NCBI GenBank assembly: GCA_001936135.1 | Contig: CP012820.1 | Span: forward strand, 310,001-374,000 | Direction: 5' to 3' | Source of the DNA: Saccharomycopsis fibuligera x Saccharomycopsis cf. fibuligera | Lineage: Eukaryota; Ascomycota; Saccharomycetes; Ascoideales; Saccharomycopsidaceae | Length of the DNA: 64,000 bases | Shown here: piece after piece, positions 54,170 through 63,508 of the stretch | How positions within the stretch are numbered: position 1 is the stretch's first letter | How the letters are laid out: the number at the start of each line of letters is the position of its first letter | Notes under the pieces: model-generated | What the model was told of the DNA's origin: nothing | Databases searched by the model: none | Seen by the model: only the letters and a program-made list of their open reading frames with translations | Translations under genes and position numbers: made by a program

Positions 54170-54896
54170 CGACTCTTATGGGTCTTCTGGAAGAAACAAC
54201 AACGACTCTTATGGTTCTTCCAACAATAACTCCTATGGTTCTTCCAACAATGACTCTTACGGCTCTTCTGGTAGAAACAACGATAGCTACGGCTCTTCCA
54301 ATAACGACTCTTACGGCTCTTCCAATAACGACTCTTACGGCTCTTCTAACAAGAAGGACTCTTACGGCTCTTCCAATGATGATTCTTATGGATCTTCTAA
54401 CAAGAAGGACTCTTACGGCTCTTCCAATAGCGACTCATATGGATCTTCTAGCAAGAAGGACTCTTACGGTTCTTCCAATGACGACTCTTATGGATCTTCC
54501 AACAAGAAAGACTCTTACGGCTCTTCTAACAACGACTCTTATGGATCTTCCAACAAGAAAGACTCCTACGGCTCTTCCAATAACGACTCATATGGATCTT
54601 CTAGCAAGAAGGACTCTTACGGTTCTTCCAATGACGACTCTTATGGATCTTCCAACAAGAAAGACTCTTACGGCTCTTCTAACAACGACTCTTACGGCTC
54701 TTCCAATAACGACTCATATGGGTCCTCCAACAAGAAGGATCCTTATGGCTCGTCCAGCTATGGTTCATCCTCATCTGGTAGAGACAATAACGACTCTTAT
54801 GGCTCTTCTGGTAGAAACAATAACGACTCTTATGGTTCTAGCAATAACGACTCTTATGGCTCTTCTGGAAGAGGTGGTTACGATAACAACTACTAA
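54111..54896 (+). CDS. DDR48: DDR48-type stress protein with SYGSS repeats
   Basis: A 261-aa, wholly repetitive hydrophilic protein. After MGLFSGRNDD and an Asn run come 26 SYGSS motifs plus one PYGSS, separated by NND, NDD, NKKD, SKKD or GRNND spacers, ending GRGGYDNNY. This is the same repeat as S. cerevisiae and C. albicans Ddr48, an abundant protein induced by DNA damage, heat, osmotic and oxidative stress. Its biochemical role is poorly defined (ATPase activity and chaperone-like behaviour are reported). No domain or signal peptide is present. A +1 frame is also open for 258 codons because of the repeat codons, but it has no independent support. The promoter has STRE-like sites and a TATA box. 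Confidence 0.92.
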
Positions 54897-56162
54897 ATGT
54901 TTTGATTCTCAACCCACTTTTGATGCACTAGTATTTAATTTACTGAAGTTTTAGTTATACGTTATTATGGTTATAGTTATAGTTTATATTTTATAGGTTA
55001 GTAGACTTATACACAAATTGATGATTTTGTTTATTCGCTAAAATTCAATAGTCATTGTAACTTACTCCACAATTCAAATACAAATCAGTTGCTTTATCTT
55101 CTTTGGGGACGGTCATGATGTCATCCAATTTGGGGGCACTCTGTCTACTCTTTTCAATGCAATTGAATTTGATCGCTCATGTATCTTGCAATATAAGATT
55201 GGTTAACTCTATATAGCAGCGGTCGATTAACTAGCCAAAAATTTATCACAGCGTTATATCAAATCTATATCAAATTGACCAGAAAACTCTGTAAATCAAT
55301 TTCTCGGCCTCAACATTTTGAATTTACTTCGTTTCTCCCTTGTTTAGTTTCTAAATCAAGCTTTCCAAGAATTTTCTGTCTAAATTGCTAGCAGATCTGC
55401 TTCAGCCGATCACCGCATCCTCAAGCGCAGCAACGCAAGTGAAGCCGGCGCATGTCGGGGTGCTGTAAACGAAAACAGTAGTAGCTATTTCGGGAATTTT
55501 AGTTTTATGCTGACGTGTTGATTACAAATTCATTTGACTATACATGTGACTTAAGACCACCTTCAATTACGAGCTCCGGTTACTACCGATGGCTCATCGC
55601 TGCAAACAAATTCTCGGAATGCGGAAGTTCCTATCATAGCAGAGCTGCTTAGTAAAATGCGCAGTCAATTGTGGGGCACAAAACAAAAAAAAAGAAAAAG
55701 TCAAGTACTGGGAGAAAGGAGCAAAAATTATCAATTGAATAAGTCAATAAATCTAACAGTTCAATATCGACTAAATCAACAAATCTATATTTTTCTGATT
55801 GCAAAATAGAACTATTCAGCGGTTCAGATTTCACTTCTTTTGTTCTAGACAGAACATTTTTGCACGCAGAAGGGTGTACCTTTTTCTTTTTTTTTTTTTT
55901 TTTTTACATTGCGCAATATATCTTAAAATTATTAAAAAAGATCATATCCAATACCATTGAACTTCAAAGTATACCAATAACCATCCCAACATCAAAATAA
56001 AGCAGTTCCCTTCTTTCAAATCACCACAGTTTGTTTATTTCCTTTTTCCAAAAAGTAAGCTCGCAAGTATAAGTAACCTTTCTCAATTTCCTTCCCATCG
56101 TCCTTCCTATCAGTCGTTCTCGAACAGAAACTCAAAGCGTCGAAACGTCAGTAAAATAAAGA
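54897..56162. other. Intergenic region DDR48-FMP40
   Basis: AT-rich. T-run at about 55885-55905. No gene recognised; a 61-codon minus frame at 55649-55834 is featureless. Confidence 0.5.
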
Positions 56163-58298
56163 ATGTACAGGCTTGCTGTAGGTAGAACTAAACAGCTCCA
56201 ATCAAATATCAACATCGCGAAACCAACGTCTAACTATTGTTTTTCCAGATTCCAAGCTATCACTAGACCACATTCCACTTGTCAATCAAACCGTGAGGAA
56301 ATGGATCCATTTGCCAACAGAGGTACTGCTGATGCCGCTAATGAGTATGTTTCCTTGCTTCTGCGGAAAAAGACCAGCACTTTACCTAACCATTTATCCC
56401 CAGATATAAGAATTCCTTTTGCTCCGTACCATTTAATTCCCGACGAGCTTAAAATAAATTATGGCGACACTGCTGGTTCTGGGCAGCAAAACTACGCTAG
56501 TCATGCAGATTTTGCTAGTAAAAAATACGCCGAAAATAAGTTTCAGAACCAAGTTCCTTATGACACATACTTGAACGAAGGCTACTTACATAGACCTCGA
56601 CAATTGCTCGCTGGGGCATTTAGTTATACTTTGCCAGAAGTTAGAAAAGAGTATAATTATTTAGTCACTGCGCCTAATGCTGCAAAAGACTTGGGCATCA
56701 ATTTAGAGTACGAATTGAATGAGGCAAACAGGACCTATTATAAGGAAATTGTTTCTGGACAAAAAATTGTTAGTGATCATTTCCCTTACAGTCAAGCTTA
56801 TGCTGGTTGGCAGTTCGGTCAATTTGCTGGACAATTAGGTGATGGTAGAGTCGTCAACTTATTTGAAATCGAAAGTGCAGCAGCAAATGCCAATGGTAAC
56901 AAGAAATATGAGATTCAGTTAAAAGGAAGTGGAAAGACTCCATACTCAAGATTCGCTGATGGGAAAGCAGTACTCCGATCGAGCATTCGAGAATTTATCA
57001 TTTCTGAATATTTGAATGCCATTGGTATACCATCTACTAGATCATTAGCTATCACATCGTTGCCAAAAACGTATGCCCAAAGGCATGGGGCAGAAACCTG
57101 TGCTACAGTTGCAAGGTTTGCCGAGAGCTGGGTAAGATTAGGAAATTTTGATCTCTTTCGTTACAGGGGCGACAGAAAAGGACTTCGGCAATTAGCAGAT
57201 TACTGTATCAGCCATGTTTACAAAGGTGAAGAGAATTTAGGCTCGTTTGATGCTCTTAAAGAAGGTGCAACTAAATACGATAAGCTATACAAAGAAATTG
57301 TGGTACGCAATGCCAGAACTACTGCAATGACTCAAATTTATGGATTTTTAAATGGGGTTTTAAATACTGACAATACATCTGTTTTGGGGCTTTGTATTGA
57401 TTTTGGGCCATTTGCGATTATGGACAAGTTTGATCCAGACTACACCCCAAATAGCGAGGATCATGACAAGAGATATGGTTATGATAATGTTCCTAGTTCA
57501 ATTTGGTGGAATTTGACACGGTTGGGAGAAAATCTTGGAGAGTTAATTGGTGCTGGGCCTGAGTTGTTGAGCGATGAAAAGTTTGTTGAAAAAGGCGAGT
57601 TTGACAAAGAATGGGAAGAAAAAATTATCAATAGAGCTAACTTGGTTATTGACTCAGCTTCTAAAGAATATGAAGACGAGTTTTTGAGAACTTATATTGA
57701 AGTGTTTGGCAAAAGATTAGGTTTTGCCACAGTGGAGGAAAAAGACAATGAGGAGCTTATTTCACCAATGTTGCAGATGCTATGGAATACACAAATCAAC
57801 TATAATCGATTCTTTGTGATTTTGAACAGCTTGAGATTTTTTGATAATGATGGGGCTGATATTAATATAAACAAAGATCCTACAGAATTGGTAGACTACC
57901 ACAAATTTGCTCAACAATTTATCCCAAAAGGCTTTGAGAACTCTAAATCATTGACTCATGAAGAAATTGCTGATCAAATTGTTGATTTTTTACGCAAGTA
58001 CCATCGACGTTTAATCAAGGAGAATAGTCTTAGTGATGATGAGCGTCTAGCACGATCCAAACATTTTAACCCAGTGTTTGTGCCATCAAATTGGATCATT
58101 GAAGATGTGGTTGATACTTTGAAAGATAATAGATGCAGTGACATCTCAAAATTGGAAAAATTGGTGAAGATGATAAGCCAACCGTTTGATCCTGAAAGAT
58201 GGGGTGACGAGCTTAAGGATGTGGAACACAAGTGGCTTGATTTGGATGATGAGTACGACCCAGAAAAATACATGTTGCAATGTAGTTGTGCAAGTTGA
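56163..58298 (+). CDS. FMP40: SelO-type protein adenylyltransferase (AMPylase), FMP40
   Basis: A 711-aa mitochondrial pseudokinase-fold enzyme that transfers AMP from ATP to Ser/Thr/Tyr of proteins in redox responses (SelO family). The N-terminus (MYRLAVGRTKQLQSNINIAK) is a presequence. Family motifs are YAGWQFGQFAGQLGDGR (about 220), QLKGSGKTPYSRFADGKAV (about 258) with the nucleotide-binding Lys, RSSIREFIISEYL, TVARFAESWVRLG and LCIDFGPFAIMDKFDPDYTP (about 418-437, quoted as LCIDFGPFAIMD and KFDPDYTP). It ends QCSCAS, where animal SelO has its selenocysteine motif and yeast Fmp40 has QCSCSS. The length is close to yeast Fmp40 (688 aa). Confidence 0.96.
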   Translation: MYRLAVGRTKQLQSNINIAKPTSNYCFSRFQAITRPHSTCQSNREEMDPFANRGTADAANEYVSLLLRKKTSTLPNHLSPDIRIPFAPYHLIPDELKINYGDTAGSGQQNYASHADFASKKYAENKFQNQVPYDTYLNEGYLHRPRQLLAGAFSYTLPEVRKEYNYLVTAPNAAKDLGINLEYELNEANRTYYKEIVSGQKIVSDHFPYSQAYAGWQFGQFAGQLGDGRVVNLFEIESAAANANGNKKYEIQLKGSGKTPYSRFADGKAVLRSSIREFIISEYLNAIGIPSTRSLAITSLPKTYAQRHGAETCATVARFAESWVRLGNFDLFRYRGDRKGLRQLADYCISHVYKGEENLGSFDALKEGATKYDKLYKEIVVRNARTTAMTQIYGFLNGVLNTDNTSVLGLCIDFGPFAIMDKFDPDYTPNSEDHDKRYGYDNVPSSIWWNLTRLGENLGELIGAGPELLSDEKFVEKGEFDKEWEEKIINRANLVIDSASKEYEDEFLRTYIEVFGKRLGFATVEEKDNEELISPMLQMLWNTQINYNRFFVILNSLRFFDNDGADININKDPTELVDYHKFAQQFIPKGFENSKSLTHEEIADQIVDFLRKYHRRLIKENSLSDDERLARSKHFNPVFVPSNWIIEDVVDTLKDNRCSDISKLEKLVKMISQPFDPERWGDELKDVEHKWLDLDDEYDPEKYMLQCSCAS

Positions 58299-59087
58299 GG
58301 CTATCGATTTGGGTCAGTTTTCCGAGTATATATGCTACAATATATGATAATTTCAGCGTTTTTAGTAACTTCTCCATGTTTTGCGATTCTTTTCTTTTCG
58401 AATTGTGTCGTTTCACGGACCTATGATAGCGTTATAAAGCGAGTGTAAACACAAATCCACAATCGACTTTGATACCAAAAGATCTTCACACTTCACAATT
58501 CTCATACTGCCACATGCCAACTTGTCTAGGAGAAGGTTATTGTAATCTTATTCAATATATTTTGAGTTACACTTTCTATAACCCATAGCCGGTGTCCCGA
58601 GGCGGATTCCGGTAGATGAAATTAATATTCCGGGAGAAATTAACCACTTCCTATCATACTTTCCATAATATTGATAGCAATAAGGCTGCACAGATCCACC
58701 TGACCGGAAACCCCTCCGAGGAGACCGCCCCACAGTGTGCCCCTCCTATCATGTGATAGAGCATCAATTGCGCATTTTGTCGCACCTAATTGCATTTTTT
58801 GTATGAGAGAATGGCGTCGAGGGCTTTTTTTAAGTTTGCAGACAGTTAGCTAACAGTTCGCAGTTCGCAGTTCGCAGTTCGCAGTCAGTGTGAGTGTCAG
58901 TCAAGTTAGTGAGGCTACCGCTCAGTTACTCGGCTACTCAACTTTTCTTTCCCAAAGATTTTGTGTGTCTATAAAAACAGCCACTCAAGTTTTCAACAAT
59001 TGTATTGCACTGATACGGCCCTTACTGCTACATTGGTTCGATCATCCAAATAATTACCAATTAGTCAACTAACTTTTGCTTTGCACA
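58299..59087. promoter_or_regulatory. Upstream region of mitochondrial CDF transporter
   Basis: 789 bp. It contains an imperfect inverted pair GAGGCGGATTCCGGT (58599) / ACCGGAAACCCCTCC (58703), rich in CGG/CCG triplets like zinc-cluster factor sites. Four CAGTTCG heptamers follow at 58854-58881. A 61-codon minus frame here is not a gene. Confidence 0.45.
58854..58885. repeat. Tandem 7-bp CAGTTCG repeat, four copies
   Basis: Four exact CAGTTCG units plus CAGT, in the promoter or leader of the metal transporter gene. Confidence 0.95.
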
Positions 59088-60719
59088 ATGCTAGTGGCGC
59101 GACTTTCTTTGCCTCCACGCTCCCATTTGCCTACTGTTGCTGCTCGCCTTGGTTTCGCTAACTGGTATACTGCCAAATGCAACAATAACAAAAATAGCAA
59201 AGTCTCACACCGTCAGCTTCGATTCTTGTCGAGCTCGCGAGCTGCTCTTCATTCACATAATCATGGCCATAGTCATAGTCACGGCCACAGTCACAGCCAT
59301 GGTGCTACTAGTGAGCCAGAAAATTACGATGATGATCATATCCATTTGAAGTCCTCTGAGACTGAAACTAATGATCAGCTTATATTTGGTGTTAAGGGTA
59401 AACAATTCCAGTACATCAATGGTTCTGGTAACGATTCGCCTTCTACTTCAGTAGCTAACGAAAAATTGATCAATTCAACGCCATCGTCATCCTCGGGATC
59501 AGCAAACGGCACCGCTGCTACTGCTGCTTCTTCTTCTTCTTCCCCTAGTCTAAGTGACGCTAACTTGAAGACCTTGTCACACTCGCATTCGCACTTGAGT
59601 GGCGGGGCAAGCGGCCACACTCATACTCATTCCAGCGAATTACTCAAAGATCTTACATTCAAAAAAGTGATGCTGAACCCAGGTGCCAAAATCACCGTCA
59701 TTGGTCTAGTTACTAATGTCGGCATGGCAGTAGCTAAAGGTTTCGGTGGCTTGTTATTCCACTCTCAAGCATTAGTAGCAGATGCGGTACATTCTATATC
59801 TGACCTAGTTTCTGATTTCTTGACATTGTTCACTATTTCATTTTCTTCCAAGCCGCCTAACGAAGTTTTTCCCAACGGTTACGGCAAGATCGAATCGCTT
59901 GGATCACTTTCCGTCAGCTCATTACTCTTGGTGGCTGGGGTTTCTATTGGGTATTCTTCATTAGTGCAGATTCTTGGGCCAGTGGTCCCAGCGTCGATTT
60001 ACGAAACCATCCACCATTACCAAGAAATTCTTCACATACATTCGGCTGAAGGCGGCCATAGTCACGCACATTCGCATGTTCATGCTACGAACATTAATGC
60101 CGCTTGGATCGCTGCTGGGTCAATTGTTGTCAAAGAATGGTTATTTCAAGCAACCCGTAAAATTGCCATCAAGCAGAACAGTAACGTACTTCTCGCCAAT
60201 GCCTGGCATCATCGCGTTGACTCGTTGACGTCAATTGCAGCATTAGTCACCATCACGGGAGGTATTTATTTCAACATAAGCTGGTTGGATCCACTAGGTG
60301 GGCTCCTTGTCTCTTCCTTGATTGTCAAAGCCGGCTATTCTGGTGTGGAGTCATCAGTATTGGAACTAGTGGACCGTGCCGTACCTCATACTGACTCCAG
60401 GTATTTGGAAATCGAAACGGAAATCAACACAGTGTTGGAGAAATTGTTGAGCAATAACAATGCTAGACGGCCATATGTTATTGATGAGTTGCTGGTGTTG
60501 TCTTCGGGACCCAACTATGTCATCAATAATTTGAGATTAGTGGTACCTAAACAAAAATGGGAAAACGTGTTGACTATCAATGAGTTTGAAAATGTTACGA
60601 GAATCTTGAAGGAAAAATTATTTGAAGGTAGACCGAACTTGAAGAAGATTTCGGTAGAGTTTGTCGAAGAAGAAGAAGAAGCACCAAATGAGAAACAAGG
60701 CGAACAAACGAGAAATTAG
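59088..60719 (+). CDS. Mitochondrial cation diffusion facilitator, MMT1/MMT2 type (iron)
   Basis: A 543-aa CDF-family transporter. The Arg/Leu/Ala-rich N-terminus (MLVARLSLPPRSHLPTVAARL) is a mitochondrial presequence. Three His-rich clusters follow: HSHNHGHSHSHGHSHSHG, HSHSHLSGG with HTHTH, and HSHAHSHVH between membrane segments, likely metal-binding. CDF helices carry the metal-site motifs LVADAVHSISDLVSDF (helix 2) and NAWHHRVDSLTS (helix 5), with the paired His/Asp pattern of the family. In S. cerevisiae Mmt1 and Mmt2 export iron from mitochondria. I cannot choose between them, so no symbol is given. The ATG at 59088 is used; the frame is open four codons earlier without an ATG. Confidence 0.92.
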   Translation: MLVARLSLPPRSHLPTVAARLGFANWYTAKCNNNKNSKVSHRQLRFLSSSRAALHSHNHGHSHSHGHSHSHGATSEPENYDDDHIHLKSSETETNDQLIFGVKGKQFQYINGSGNDSPSTSVANEKLINSTPSSSSGSANGTAATAASSSSSPSLSDANLKTLSHSHSHLSGGASGHTHTHSSELLKDLTFKKVMLNPGAKITVIGLVTNVGMAVAKGFGGLLFHSQALVADAVHSISDLVSDFLTLFTISFSSKPPNEVFPNGYGKIESLGSLSVSSLLLVAGVSIGYSSLVQILGPVVPASIYETIHHYQEILHIHSAEGGHSHAHSHVHATNINAAWIAAGSIVVKEWLFQATRKIAIKQNSNVLLANAWHHRVDSLTSIAALVTITGGIYFNISWLDPLGGLLVSSLIVKAGYSGVESSVLELVDRAVPHTDSRYLEIETEINTVLEKLLSNNNARRPYVIDELLVLSSGPNYVINNLRLVVPKQKWENVLTINEFENVTRILKEKLFEGRPNLKKISVEFVEEEEEAPNEKQGEQTRN

Positions 60720-61163
60720 CTCAAAAAATTTTTTTTGTTATGACTATATATAATAATTTTTTTTTTTACTATTCTTTGTCGAAGAGTTTACAAATTGTGA
60801 AATAAATATACATCAGTGTCATTTTTTTTCACTTTACTTTGTTATTTCAATATCCTATCGTCGCCATAATTGTTGCTCTACCATCACAATTTGCAGTTGC
60901 CTTTCTAAGCACCGTATTTAGCATTAATCTACCTCTCCTAATAACTTCTATATCATCTCTATACTGTTAGAAGTAGCATAGTACCACATCGCACATGATT
61001 GAGTCTTAGCGACAAAACGTACCACCAAACCACCGGAATAATTGTTGTGAGCTTTTCTGTTCCTAAGAACGGCAGCCCGCTTGGAAAAAGTTTGCTGTTG
61101 AACGAGTACACGCTGCTGTATTGTTCACTGCCTAGACGCAGCCACAATACGTGTCAGCACAAA
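60720..61163. other. Intergenic region between convergent genes
   Basis: Short T-rich 3' flanks of the CDF transporter and the kinase. Nothing else seen. Confidence 0.5.
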
Positions 61164-62117
61164 TCATGTAAAGAAGCGCATACAGTCAACCAACCGTAGC
61201 TCATAGCTCCCCATCGCTTTGCTATTTATCTTCGCGCCAGAGCCACCAGCAGTGCCGTCACTGCTGCCGCTTTGCGAACTAGACACAGCAGCAGCAGCAG
61301 ATTTTGTCTGCTGAAGCACCAAACGCATCGTCTCCATAGTCTCATCGACACTGCGATCGAGCATCTGCTGATAATTGACATCTTTTTCTTCCGCTTGACG
61401 GCGATAAATTTTATCAAGAATAAGCGCTGAGAAAAGATCGCCCACTCCCGTGAAGTATCCCTCGATGACCGGCTTGATCTCTCGAACGTTGGGCTTGTGG
61501 TCCTTCTGGCTGGAGCTCACCAGGTATAGCTTGGTTTTGTCGCCGGCGAGATAAAGCGAGGTGATTATAACGTACTTGATTCCGTAATCGTTGTGCAAGA
61601 TGCCTAGTGCCTTGCTGATACTTTGCTGGTTGTTCACGGGAAACCCGAGAATGAGCTCGACTTCAAATTGGTTGGGAGTAATGATGTCGACGCACCCGCT
61701 CTTGATTACGTCCTGGTATATCTTGACCACCGAGCTGTCGACATAAAGCACGCCTTCGTCCCCCATGACGGGATCAAGAAGCCAGAGGATCTCCCCATTC
61801 GAAGACTCTTTCAAAGACCTGCCGACGTTGCAGATCTCGGTCAAGAGGTCCTTGTTCGGAACGTATCCCGTCAATAAACAGTCGTAGTGGGTCGCGAGCC
61901 TCAAGGCGCTTATCTGGCTGTATATTTGCTGGAGCTCTTCTGGCGCCATCACCGACCCTTCCACTTTTCCATACCCGGTATGGTTGGAAAAGTTGACGGT
62001 GTTTAGCACGTCGACGTCCCAGCCCAAGCACTGCAAGGGAAAGGTGGCCGCCTTGTTGCCCACAAAGCCGTGGGTGACGTGCGACTGTATCGAAAGGACT
62101 CTGCGATCTTCTGCCAT
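61164..62117 (-). CDS. BUD16: Pyridoxal kinase, BUD16/BUD17 type
   Basis: A 317-aa ribokinase-fold enzyme that phosphorylates pyridoxal, pyridoxine and pyridoxamine in the vitamin B6 salvage path. The start RRVLSIQSHVTHGFVGNKAA and TFPLQCLGWDVDVLNTVNFSNHTGYG are hallmark pyridoxal kinase sequence (quoted in parts: TFPLQCLGWDVDVL, NTVNFSNHTGYG). LLDPVMGDEG lies mid-protein and TPNQFEVELILGF follows. The catalytic Asp is in GYFTGVGDLFSAL (D227), where most family members have GTGD. A Ser/Gly/Ala low-complexity insert lies near the C-terminus. The name BUD16 over BUD17 is a best guess. The gene is GC-richer than its neighbours, like the adjoining island. Confidence 0.9.
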   Translation of the reverse strand: MAEDRRVLSIQSHVTHGFVGNKAATFPLQCLGWDVDVLNTVNFSNHTGYGKVEGSVMAPEELQQIYSQISALRLATHYDCLLTGYVPNKDLLTEICNVGRSLKESSNGEILWLLDPVMGDEGVLYVDSSVVKIYQDVIKSGCVDIITPNQFEVELILGFPVNNQQSISKALGILHNDYGIKYVIITSLYLAGDKTKLYLVSSSQKDHKPNVREIKPVIEGYFTGVGDLFSALILDKIYRRQAEEKDVNYQQMLDRSVDETMETMRLVLQQTKSAAAAVSSSQSGSSDGTAGGSGAKINSKAMGSYELRLVDCMRFFT

Positions 62118-62430
62118 TGGAGCGCTGCTCGTTGCCGCCTGGTGTGTGGTTTGTTTGCTCTGGATCGAGCAAGATCACACTCGAGTCGTTGGATCCTGGA
62201 GCTTGCAACGGGTGAGGCCGCCTAGGGCTTTTTTGTCCAAAGAGATCTCAGTCACCTGTCCCGACGGGGCTCGTAACGCGAGCGGCGCACGGGCGATTTC
62301 TCGGGAGCTGCTGCGAGAGCGTTGCCCAACGTTGCGGTGCCGCCGGCCTGGGCGGTGTCGCTGGCTGGCCCAGTGTTTGGCATTTGGCGTTTGCCGCGAA
62401 AGGGAGCATATCTTGGCTGAGGTGCCACGG

Positions 62431-62460
62431 GCGTGGCGCCGGCGTGGCGCCGGCGTGGCA
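62431..62460. repeat. Tandem 11-bp GCGTGGCGCCG array
   Basis: Units at 62431 and 62442, plus a partial at 62453. Each carries the GGCGCC palindrome, as do the arrays in island B. Confidence 0.95.
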
Positions 62461-63151
62461 CTTGTTTTGCGGCACTGGCTTTCCGGCACACGAGTGCGCT
62501 GCCAGGACAAGGGCGCACGTCTTTCGGCTTGTACTTGCTATCGCCAAAGTGTCGCACGCAGGCGCTTAGCCAAGGGTCAGAGGTCATTCATTTCCCTTAC
62601 CAGCCAGAACTCGAAATCTATCTTGGAAGGGGCGCTTCAGAACCACGGTACCTCGATGCTGGTGCATGTTTTTCACGCGCGGCTGCAGGCTTCCGCACGA
62701 CATGTCGCTAGGGTACGGACGCCAGCCTCGTGATTCTGTTGAACCCTTGGGGGGTTGAAGTGAGGGGTTCGTGGAATCTGCCGACTCTGTTTATCGGCCT
62801 ATATACGAGCCCTGGAAACTCTAAACGCGCAGGTCTTTTTTTATTTCAGCAGACAGTTTCGGATGAAGTCGTGTGTGTGCGCAAAGCTAAAAGGCTCCTG
62901 GCCAGATTCGGGGAAGGCAGAAGAGAGGTGGAGCAGGCGGCCACAAACGCCGCGGGCAACAAGCGGGCGTCGGTTTGGCAGGAAGGGCGGCCGAGGCAAG
63001 CTGCGCGCGCAGTCGCTGCCACTGCGCAGCTCATACAGCTTGCGCCAAAACACAGGAAAATACGGGCATGTGCTCCCGCACAGCGCTGGACGCCGCTCTC
63101 CAAGTATCCAGCCAGCCCACCCAGGGAACGGCTTGGAAAGTGCAGAAAGCG

Positions 63152-63196
63152 AAAGCTCAGCAAAAGCGCAGCAAAGCTCAGCAAAGCGCAGCAAAG
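63152..63196. repeat. Tandem AAAGCTCAGC / AAAGCGCAGC array
   Basis: Alternating AAAGCTCAGC and AAAGCGCAGC decamers (with one extra A), about 4.5 units, forming a roughly 20-bp higher-order repeat. Confidence 0.9.
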
Positions 63197-63472
63197 GCCA
63201 AGCGACAAAACCCGGAGAGCGCGGACACTCAGTTGGAGGCAGCCCGTCTCCACCATTACCTAAAAGGAAAAGAGAAGTCTCAAACTGCCGCTAAGGATAG
63301 CGCTGCCGCCGTACATTGGCACAGATGCGATACCAGTCTGAACCGCTGCCGTGGCGCTTGCTTTGGCTTAGCGAGCAGCGTATTGTGCTTGTCGGTCAAG
63401 CGAGCTGAGATAATCCTCGCCAGAGAGCGCACCGCCGTGCTGGTGCACCGCACTGCTGTCACTCACTCATCG

Positions 63473-63508
63473 GCGCCCTGGCGCGCGCCCGGGCGCGCGC
63501 CAGGGCGC
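63473..63508. repeat. Perfect 36-bp palindrome
   Basis: The left arm GCGCCCTGGCGCGCGCCC is followed at once, with no spacer, by its exact reverse complement (63491-63508). It is all G/C except one T and one A. Confidence 0.98.

Noticed and set aside
54178-54954. 258-codon +1 frame over DDR48
   Set aside because: Generated by the repeat codons of the SYGSS frame; the SYGSS frame matches a known family. Kept only as a finding.
61984-62733. 249-codon plus frame antisense to the start of the pyridoxal kinase
   Set aside because: Half of it is the complement of a clearly real gene; the rest is GC-rich island.
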